Origin: Vigna angularis
Lineage: Eukaryota > Streptophyta > Magnoliopsida > Fabales > Fabaceae
Direction: 5' to 3'
DNA length: 64,000 nt
NCBI RefSeq assembly: GCF_016808095.1
Contig: NC_068973.1
Coordinates: 18,209,501 to 18,273,500, forward strand
Shown here: one piece after another, positions 45,735 to 55,219 of the stretch
How the letters are laid out: each line of letters begins with the position of its first letter
How positions within the stretch are numbered: position 1 is the stretch's first letter
The notes under the pieces: model-generated
Databases searched by the model: none
What the model saw: the letters and a program-made list of their open reading frames with translations, nothing else
Told to the model about the DNA's origin: nothing
Program-made: the position numbers and the translations under genes

Positions 45735-46106
45735 ACAAAAACACAAGAAAAATTCTAAAAGGAGTGTTGAATAGATTTTTCAAAAACTTTTCACAAATAT
45801 GTATTAAACACTTTAAGTTTTTTTAACAACATTTAGGAAAATGTATATAAAGGAAAGAAAATATGTCAAGCTTCTTTTTATACTGATTCATTCAAAATGA
45901 CATACGTCCAGTTCTCCCTTAAGTACTCTTCAGGCGTTCCACTAATATTTTCAAAGATTACAATGAGTTTCACCACTCATGATATAAAACTATCCAATTT
46001 GGATATAAGAGTTTAACTACTCCTGGTTCAACACTATTCTTCCTAACTAGACTGTTTAGCTCAACTGAACTAAACAACAAAGTGTTTTGATTCTCTTCAA
46101 AATTTA
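45735..46106 (-). repeat. SIRE-like Copia 5' LTR, part interrupted by the CACTA element
   Basis: The minus strand ends ATTCAACACTCCTTTTAGAA, like the other SIRE-type LTRs here, and has ACTACTCCTGGTTCAACAC-type text on the plus strand. The CACTA element enters at 46107 with TTA duplicated; LTR-like sequence resumes at 51774 for an uncertain distance. Confidence 0.65.
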
Positions 46107-46139
46107 CACTAGTGTAGAATTGGCCTTTAACATCCCCCT

Positions 46140-46720
46140 ATAGACTTCCGTCTACAAAAACACCAACGTAAATAATTGACCGGTGGCATATCCGTAAATA
46201 AGTGGAACTGTAGACGTCCGTTGTGGAGGGGGAAGGACGTCTATAATATTATAGACGTCCGGCCCCCTCCACAACGGACGTTTAAAGGGCTGAACACAAT
46301 TAATTCTTCAACTACCCTGTCAGCCCCTTAAAAGTCTGTTGTGGGGGGCCGGACGTCTATAATTTTATAGACGTCTGGCCCCCTCCACAACGGACGTTTA
46401 AGGGGCTGACAAGGAAGTTGAAGAGGTAATTGTTCCAGCCTCTTAAACGTCTGTTGGAGGGGCCCCGACGTCTATACTATTATAGAAGTCCGTCCCCCTC
46501 CACAACGGACGTTTAAGTTGCTGACAGGGTAGTTGAAGAGTTTATTTTGTTCAGCCTCTTAAACGTTCGTTGTGGAGGGGGACGAATGTCTAAAACCCCC
46601 CGTGAATATCAATTTTTAAATCCAAAACACGTCATATTAGTGATGGCCCCGACGTCTATAGTATTATAAACGTCGAGGCCCCCAAGTACCGGACGTCTAA
46701 TGATATTTATACTAAAACGC
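46140..46720. repeat. Left CACTA subterminal zone: nested palindromes
   Basis: 46235-46260 is a perfect 26-bp palindrome (GGACGTCTATAAT and inverse). It is flanked by CGTCCGTTGTGGAGGGGG and its complement, making a palindrome of about 66 bp. Diverged copies recur near 46330-46400, 46450-46520 and 46640-46700, with about 120 bp period. Confidence 0.85.
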
Positions 46721-47424
46721 GAACCCGCGAGGAGTTACGCTCACTGTTCATCGTCTTCCCCACGAATTCTCTCTGCGGCATTGCATTTCCAGGTGCGTTT
46801 TCTCTCTTTTGGACCGTTTAAATTTACTTTTAATCCGATTAAATTACTCTTTGATGAAATATCTTTGATTTGAACCGATTAAAACTCGTTTTCGGTGCGT
46901 TTTGTTGCAGTTTCTTGCATGTTCTTGGGCGGCGTTTTTGACTGTTTTTGGCCTACGTTTTAGGTCATGCCCTCCTCGATTTCCCTCCGTTTCATTTGGA
47001 ATCTGCTTTTCAGGTTAGCTTCTTCGTTGATAAGGTTTTTTGTATGCATGTTATTGGGTTTTGTGTATGCATGTTTTTGACTTTAAGGTATGCATGTGTT
47101 ATTGGCTTTTGAATATGCATGTATTAGTTGTGTTATTATAATTGTCATGTTAGAATATAAGTATCAAATCATTGAGTGACACTTAGTTCCCGTTTGACAT
47201 TTAACACAAACGATTAATCTTTTAATCGTTTGTGTTAAATTTTGAATTGTCCGATTGGACAGTTTGAGAAAATTAATTTTCATAATTTGCAATAACATGT
47301 AAGTTGGAGTTTATGGATAAGATTGATAAAATTTCGGTTCAGTATTTGTGTTGTTCTCCGGATGCATATTTGATTGTGGTCATCGTTGACTACTCTCATT
47401 TCGTGTATTTCGTGTATTCCATAT

Positions 47425-49053
47425 TGGTGTGAACTTGATGTTAGACATTGTATTGATGTGATGCACGTTGAAAAAAATGTTTGTGACAGTGTCATCAGAA
47501 CTTTATTAAACGTCAAAGGGAAGAGCAAAGACGGAATAAAAGCACGACAAGATTTGGCTGACATGGGAATCCGATCTGAGTTACATCCACAGATAATAGG
47601 AAGACGCACCTATCTGCCCCCAGCCTATCACACACTTTCTAAAAAAGAAAAACAAAGTTTTTGTAACTGTTTAAGAAGTGTGAAGGTTCCACAAGGTTAT
47701 TCTTCAAATATTAGTAACCTTGTTTCTATGCAAGACTTAAAGTTAGTTGGTTTAAAGTCTCACGATTGTCATGTATTGATGCAACAATTGTTACCTGTTG
47801 TTATTCGAGGCATATTACCTCCTTCTGTTAGGGGTATTCTAACACGTCTGAGTTTGTTCTTTAATGCCATTTTCAAGAAAGTTGTTGACCCTCGAGGTTT
47901 AGATGAATTGGAAAATGAAGAAATAAGACTACTATGACAATTGGAGGTGTATTTTCCACCTTCCTTTTTTGACATCATGGTATATTTGATTGTTCATCTA
48001 GTCAGAGAAATTCGAATATGTGGGCCGGTCTTCTTAAGATGGATGTACCCAGTTGAAAGATACATGAAGATCTTAAAGGGATATGTCAAGAATCAGTATA
48101 GACCAGAAGCTTCAATCATAGAACGATACGTTGCAGAAGAAGCCATTGAATTTTTTTCAAGTTATATGCCATCTTGTGAACCCGTGGGTCTTCCCAAGAG
48201 CAGGCATGAAGGAAAATGTGAAGGTAAGGGTGTTCGAGGTGTGAGAATTCAAAGTGTTAGCAGAAAAGAAGTTGACCAAGCTCATTTGTACGTCTTAAAC
48301 AACACTGTTGATGTGATTCCTTACATTTCTGACCACGTTAATGAAATAAAGGCAGCAAACCCAAGAATGAGTGAAAAGTGGCATCTTAATGAACATGTGA
48401 AAACCTTCTTACAATGGTTTAAGAAAAAGATTTATGCGACTCCACATGTTTCTGAAAGTTTATTGAGGTTATGTCGTGGGCCGAACACAGATGTCATTAC
48501 ATATGGTGGGTACTATATAAACAATATTTCTTTTCAGACAAAGGTAGAAGATGACAAAAGTAGAGTTCAAAATAGTGGCGTCACACTACAAGCTGAGGCT
48601 GTGCACTTTGCTAGTTCTAAAGACAAAAATCCAATCACAACATCCATGAGTTATTTTGGAATAATACAAGAAATATGGGAAGTTGATTACGTCACTTTTA
48701 GAGTCCCAGTTTTCAAGTGTAAATGGGTTGATATAAATTCTGGTGTCATGACAGATGACTTTGGTTTCACATTGGTAGACTTGAACAAGATGAATTACAC
48801 TGATGAACCATTTATCATGGCTAGTCAAGCAAGACAAATATTCTACATAAATGATCCAGTGAATAAAAAATGGTCAGTGGTTTTAGAAGGAAAAAATATG
48901 CATGGACATGATGATGACGATTCTCTTGATATACTTGAGACAACATCTGTTGCATCTAGACCTATTGAAGACCCAGTTGATGACGTTGCCAATGTCATCC
49001 AGGCAATTCGTAGTGATCACAATGAAGGGATTTGGGAAAAAACAATATCTTAA
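47425..49053 (+). pseudogene. TNP2-like CACTA transposase, C-terminal part, TGA-interrupted
   Basis: It begins within VRHCIDVMHVEKNVCDSVI, a hallmark of plant TNP2 transposases, so the N-terminal catalytic half is gone. The DUF4218 part follows (LVGLKSHDCHVLMQQLLPV, IKKVVDPRGLDELENEE-like). At 47935-47937 TGA replaces the Cys of the family's LCQLE; the frame continues QLEVYFPPSFFDIMVYLIVH, RWMYPVERYMKILKGYVKN, EASIIERYVAEEAIEF and SRHEGKCEGKG. The DUF4216 part ends it (VPVFKCKWVDINSGV, DEPFIMASQARQIFYINDP). It cannot encode a working transposase. Confidence 0.9.
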
Positions 49054-49136
49054 TATGTTGTGATATTTTTTTATTGACTTTATATGTATGTTCATCATAA
49101 TTGAATTATTACTAACCTTGTATAATTTTTCAAGTA

Positions 49137-51440
49137 TGTCGGCCTCAGACTCAGGATCGGAACAGACCAGACGTGGTCGAGGCGTCACACGATTGACAGA
49201 TATGACATCCAGACGCGTGGATGGGCAGAGGAGACATGTTGACATCGACCCTAGATCAGGTCATCCATCAGGGCCAAATGCTGATAGGTTTAGGAGTTAT
49301 CTGGGTAAGTTAGCAAAAAGTCATGTCTCTATCCTTCATGCAACTTGGGATGACGTCCCAGAGGTCGACAAGAACCTCTTATGGCAAGATATTCATGTAT
49401 GTTTATACTTCATGCAATTTGTGATATATTTATATCTTTCATGTTTTCTTATCAATAACATGTTTTTTGTTTTAAACAGCAACATTATGATATTCCAAAC
49501 ACAATACAAATTAGAAAGAAAGTGTTATCGCATATAGCGATAAGATGGAGGGATTTCAAGACAAGGCTGACACAACTATATGTCTTTGGAGACAGGCAAC
49601 ATGAAAATCCATGTCAGCAATATACCTTCACAGAGGAGGACTGGATACAGTTTCGTGCATCTAGAGAGTATGACGAATGGAAGGTATGTTTCTTAACATC
49701 TAAAAAGTCTTTCATTGAGTTTTTATGACTTTACACTTATTTATATACATGGTTTCACAGGGTAAAAGGTTAGCCGCCCAAGAAAGACAAAGGCTAAACG
49801 ATGCACCACACTTGTTATCACGAGGTGGTTATGCAAAACTAGAAAAGAAAATTAGAAATTCTAGAGCCGATGCCTTGGGACTTGAGTCGTCGGACCTAGC
49901 ACCTGCACTTGCTAGGTACGAGCTGTGGAAGGCTGCTCGGACTAAATCTGATGGGAACATGACATCTTCCTCAACTGCCTTGATCTCACAAAGAATTGTA
50001 AGTTCAAATTCTAAACAGTTGTTTTATGTGCAGGATGAGTTGGTTGAGCAGTAGACTCAGGGCACATTTGCTGGCCAAGGTAGGGATGACATTCTAATAA
50101 TGGCCATTGGAAGGCCCGAGCACCCAGGACGTGTACGTGGAGTTCCTGGGGCGATTGGTCTTCGTGACTACTTTGGCCTTACGCAGAAAACCCCAACATC
50201 AATGAGTCAGGAGACACTAAGGTAGATGGATCTTGAGTGGGAGGAAAGACTCAACCAAAGCATAAGATCAATGGAGCAACGATTCATGGAGCAGCTACAA
50301 GAACAAAAAGAAATACAAAGAGCGCTTGAAGAGAAGCTGCATTCCATGACGCAAGGCAACATGGGGACCGCTGAAACTCCCACACCACCTCGTGTCAGCA
50401 CTAGAGGATCATGCTCTGCTGTAGAACCTACTCAGTATAGCGGTCAATATGAGCTGTTGGTTGATGAGGACCCCCCACGCATTGTGGTTGTCGGACGAGT
50501 GCTTGAGGGAGGGCAGACTATTCATGGTGTTCCCAAATTACCCCAGCACGTGCGTGTGACGATTGACGAGGTTCTGGATCCCTAGGCTCAGGTGCCTGTA
50601 CCCACTCCAGAAATTAACTTTGTGGGGGAGGCCATAGGATCATTTATAGCCTGGCCTAGAGCATTGATCATGTCACACATCGCTACTCCACAGGTATAAT
50701 GTCTTTTTTATTAGTATTTCTATGTTTATTCTTCAAATATTTGTTGATAACTCTTTGACGTAAATTCTTATCTTTAGTTCACACGTCCTCAGAAGCAGCC
50801 AATTCATGATACAGTCATACATGAAGATGATGACATGGCTGAAGCGGAGGATGATCCTCTATCAAAGCTAATGACAAGATTATCCAGGTTGAAGAAAGCA
50901 CCATTAGAACTATACTGGGATTTGAGAGTATTTGGTCTTCCCCCACATGTACCAGTATATATCACATTGTCTGATGCATTGGAGGTGATTGGGGGAGACA
51001 TGATGTTGAATATTTCCATCATTCAACTGTGGTGCATGTAAGATAGTAAATTTTGTCTTTCATATTACTTTTATTTAGATTCTTATAGTTTTTAACAACT
51101 TAACTTTGTTGTTTTAGGTACATGGACACAATCGTTGTAGACCAAGGTCGGTCTTCCATGTACGGATTTGTTGAACCTCAGACCATTCAACCGTCTGGTA
51201 ACACACTTGAAAACAGACAACATTATTTGCAAACATGGATGGATGATTCAAAAAGAGACGTATACCTTGTGCCATACATTGATGGGTAGGTGTTGTTATA
51301 TGTAAAAGTCCATTACTATAGTTTCCTTAATTAGTTAAATAACTATTTGTCCTTTGTGATAGGTTGCACTGGCAGCTGATGGTCATCATTCCCAAAGCAT
51401 GTAAAATTATATGGTTTTGTTCGTTTGGCAGTGCACAAAC
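49137..51440 (+). pseudogene. TNP1-like plant transposase (PF03004 type) fused to a truncated Ulp1/C48 protease
   Basis: Exons start at MSASDSGSEQTRRGRGVTRL (49137). The TNP1-like region has HATWDDVPEVDKNLLWQDI, RKKVLSHIAIRWRDFKTRL, FTEEDWIQFRASREYDEWK and, after an intron, GKRLAAQERQRLNDAPHLLS. A coiled coil lies near 50226-50340 (EERLNQSIRSMEQRFMEQLQ). Stops occur at about 50054, 50225 and 50585, with homologous text on both sides. The last exons (50835-51440) give LELYWDLRVFGLPPHVPVYI, DVYLVPYIDG and LHWQLMVIIP, the protease His motif. The conserved Asp and Cys motifs are absent: coding ends after WFCSFGS where the subterminal repeats begin. Confidence 0.8.
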
Positions 51441-51479
51441 TAACGTCCAACCCCAATCCCTAGCACAAAACCATTCAGA

Positions 51480-51750
51480 CATATGGCCGTCGTGGGGATA
51501 CACCTCGGACGTCTGTGGAGACGTCGGGGGGAGGAGGCATCGGACGTCTATGTGGACGTCCGAGGGGTGCACATCGGACGTCTATGTGGACGTCCGAGAG
51601 TACACATTGGACGTCTACGTAGACGTCGGGGCTGACACATCGGACGTCTACATAGACGTCTGTTGTGGACCCCCCGACGTCTGAGTAACGTCACCCACAA
51701 AGACGTCGGGGGTAGGTTGGATGTCAAAAAGCCAAAAGAACGGACGTCTA
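51480..51750. repeat. Right CACTA subterminal zone
   Basis: GGACGTCTATGTGGACGTCC-type units repeat about every 32 bp (51546, 51578, 51610, 51642) with alternating orientation. Confidence 0.85.
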
Positions 51751-51773
51751 AAGCCCTTTCTGCACTAGTGTTA

Positions 51774-54700
51774 CAAACACAAAGAAGGTGTTTTAGAAAA
51801 TTAAGTACAAAAGACTTGTAAAACTTTTTCTCAAAAAAAGAAAGAGTTAGTGATGGAAACCATTCAGGGAGCTTGATGAGATCCATCCAAGGAGCTATAA
51901 CTTGATCTATGATTAGGAAGATAAAAGAAGAATGAGGACTCTACTCTCGTGGAGATGGTGTTCAAGCTTGTTTTTCCCTTCTCTTAAGCCTTGTAAATAT
52001 GTACATATGTCTTTCTTTAGGTTTTGTATGTTAGGCCAAGGACCTACCCAATTAGGGAGATTAGTAAACGTATGCAATTTTGAAGATTTTACTACATCCA
52101 ACTTAAAGGTTCAGAAAATACGTGCTTATAGTTAAATGAAAGTCCTTTGTGGAGGAAGCTATGAGTTAAACTGTCAGCAAAGGTCAAAACTGTCATGATG
52201 TTGCTAATTGGGCTAGTTTTGGATCTTGGAACACTTTAGCGCCACATTTGGGCTAGCATTAGGCCCTAGGAGCGTCTTTTTTCCTTGGAAGGAAGGAGAT
52301 ACATCTCCATTGGACATTATAAAAGCACATGTTGTAAAATGGAATTTATTTTCGACCATGATGTTCGAAAAAAAAAATTCAAGATATTAAACTTGAGTAA
52401 TTTTTAAGAACATGCACTGATAGCAATTGTAGACTAAAAGAGTTCAAGGCCAAGAAAGGGAGAGGGGAGGTGTTGAATCTGACTTGTGAAAACCAGTGTT
52501 CAGTTAAAGATTATGAAAAATTTCGATGAATTTAGATTGACCAAGGTACTTATTATTGCTGAATCATACATTTTAACTTATTAAAATGAATAAAAAATCT
52601 ATGAAATGCTAGCAAAATCTAAATGATTTTTACACAATTAGTCTTTGATAGATACAAGGGATTTATTATTAAAGATCAATCAAGATGTTAGTAATTAATC
52701 AGATTTATGAACTAGGAACTTGATTACAAGAAGTCTTCTTTCAAAGATTCAAGTTATGAATTTTCTTTATAAGATGAGTTATAAAAAAAAAAATTAGCAA
52801 AAACAATTCAATCAATGCACCAAGAAATTTTTATATTGGTTTACTTATAAGGAGCATCTAGTTAGTCATAACAACTTAGAGCTTGATTTTCCATACTATC
52901 AAGAAATTACAACATCCTTACATGAAAATTTCTTAAAAAACAACTACAAAACACAATCTTCTTGGTTCACACAAGAAACACACAACACAACAAGAACACC
53001 TTCTTGCATACTAACATAGCTTATATGAAATTTATTGATCTTCCAATTAATTGACATATAAGCTATGTTAATTGACATACTAAAAATTTTTTTATTGAAA
53101 CTCAATGAAATTCAAAGATCTTTGGTAGATGGTGAGATACGTGTGGAAGATCTTCCATCCTTACCTTATTCTAGATTTTCAAATTTAGGTCAACATATAT
53201 GCTTCCATCGTATTCTCATGAAAGGTTAAGGAACCTGATTATGGCATTAGTGGTGTTGTGTTGTTTTGACTTTTCTTGTATTGCAACATTTATCTATATC
53301 AATATATATTCTCAGAGTTCTCATCACTATTAATACTCATAAGCAATAGAAAAGGTAATGATTTTGTGGAAACTTATCTGGTTTTTAGGTAGTTGTTGCT
53401 TTTGTTTATGCCTAATTATTATTGTCACCAATATAACCTTGCCTCCATTGCATAGATCTTAGCTAAAACTTTTTTGCATCCATGATGATAAAGGACTTGG
53501 GTCTCACAAAACCTATGAGACTACAACATGAAATTAAATAACTAAAAGACTACAATTTTGATGCCAAAGGAAAATGTCTCAAAAACTATTTAAATTTTTA
53601 ATTTAAAATCTTGTAATGATTTATATACTTATGTGAGTTCTACAAATTCAGTCATTATACATGTTTAAATTTTCAATTTTATTTTTGGTATGATAATGTT
53701 TTTTCTTTAAATTATTACTAAATTATTTTAACTTATTTAATTTATTACAAATTAAAATAAAAGTATTTTTATTAATTGATTTAATAAAAAATAAATCTGA
53801 ATAAATGGTTGTGTTGGATGTTAAAAGTTGAATTCGAATTATGCTCCATTGGTAAGATTGGATCCCAATTCAACCTGACCATTGCTCAATCCTACATCAA
53901 TTGTATCTTACTAGGAGATTCTAGCTTCAAAAAAGTATCGTTATTACTCTCTTGAAACAAAAAGGTATTATTTGTTTGCAAATGTTACCTTTTTTTAAGA
54001 TGCATCTCTCTTCACAAAATTGAACTCTCTCCAATAGTCTCACATTCCAGTGGTTGAACCCTTGTTTCTTCCCTCCTCCTGATACCTGAAGTCAACCAAC
54101 CTTGGAAGTTTCACTTCTACTCCGAACCCACCAAAGTCATCGTTGTTGCTTGCATCACTCATCAACGTAGACCATAAATGACTGATATAATACATTGTAA
54201 GTCCTCTTATTTAAATCTTTCACCTTCATCACTCGATATCAGGACTCCTGAATGAATATTCCAATTGGATCATTGCTCTTTGAAAAGATATTCAGTTTAC
54301 TCAATCCTTCATTTTATTTATAATTCTCTAAGCTATCATTAGTTATGTCCTTCCTAATTCTCGTTTATTTCCTTTTATATTCTAAAAAATGTGACTAAAA
54401 GGCTTAATCTTCCTGGATGACGATAAACCATAATCATTGAAATGCAAACTCCTAACCATAAATACAATAAGAATTAGTTATTTTGCCACCTAGGCTGAAG
54501 ACAATTGGTTTTAAATACGCTTGTGCCATTAAAGTTGAGTCAAATAGAAAAATTCCGATATTAAATATTAATATTGTATTTTTGTGAAATTCAACAAAAG
54601 ATTATATATTGTTATAGTCAAACCATTTTAATATTACACTGAATTTGTTGACTCCAATAATCAATTTGCATATATTGTGACAAAATCCCTGAGAAGAGAT

Positions 54701-54860
54701 CAAATTCAGTTCGTATGTTTCAAGCTGGGAACATTGCATTTAGATGCTCTAACTTTAAGGGAAAATGTTAGAATAATTTATATGATCTGTTCTGAATTGT
54801 ATTTATCTGTAACATAAAATCTTTTGAGAAACTTTTTTCTCTTTTTCGTTAAGCTTCTAC
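51774..54860. other. Retroelement debris and AT-rich DNA, no gene recognised
   Basis: The first few hundred bases probably continue the Copia LTR split by the CACTA element. 52460-53000 resembles another Copia LTR fragment (GAGGTGTTGAATCTGA; TTTTATATTGGTTTAC). The rest shows no domain-bearing frame. Confidence 0.4.
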
Positions 54861-55219
54861 AGGTTCATAATCAAGACTTAGAAGACTTTGGCTTTCCGTC
54901 ATAATTCTGACTCCAGATTTATCTGGTTGGACTGATTGATAGAAAAAAGATCTAATTATTCCAATTGAGAGTTGATGCTATCATCTTTGGGAGCAGAATC
55001 ACATAATTCACTAAGTTTGAAACTGCACGAGCATGAGAGGAAGTGGTTACCTGAGTTTTTGAAATTAAAAGTTTTCCCTTCAGAGGCACACTACAAGTGG
55101 GCTCTACTTTAACTTCTGGCATTATGCCAATGTGTAGCTTCTGTAATTCACGATGATAGCCATACCTATCAACATGATAGTCATACCTATCAACCGACAG
55201 TCTTGGGAAAGAACTGATA
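54860..55219 (-). pseudogene. Decayed C-terminal remainder of the NYN/LOTUS gene
   Basis: Directly after the stop of the gene at 55220, the minus strand in another frame reads NSISSFPRLSVDRYDYH, then VDRYGYHRELQKL, then IMPEVKVEP. This is the second OST-HTH/LOTUS domain of this family (F-KLFVDRYGYH-QKLG...LLQIMPGVKLE). A 21-bp tandem duplication (plus strand 55153-55173 and 55174-55194) repeats VDRY-YH, and the segment before IMPEVK is short. Further on, SINQSNQINLESEL followed by a stop and more stops match the family's Ser-rich tail. Confidence 0.7.

Larger units (their letters stand above)
46107..51770 (+). mobile_element. CACTA (En/Spm) element, 5664 bp, TSD TTA, with decayed transposase genes
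   Basis: The termini are CACTAGTGTAGAATTGGCCT and, inverted, CACTAGTGCAGAAAGGGCTT. TTA flanks both ends (46104-46106, 51771-51773). Long subterminal zones (about 46140-46720 and 51480-51750) are built from GGACGTCTATA/TATAGACGTCC units, the left one arranged as large palindromes. The interior holds a TNP2-like and a TNP1/Ulp1-like gene, both with nonsense codons. It sits in a Copia LTR. Confidence 0.95.
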
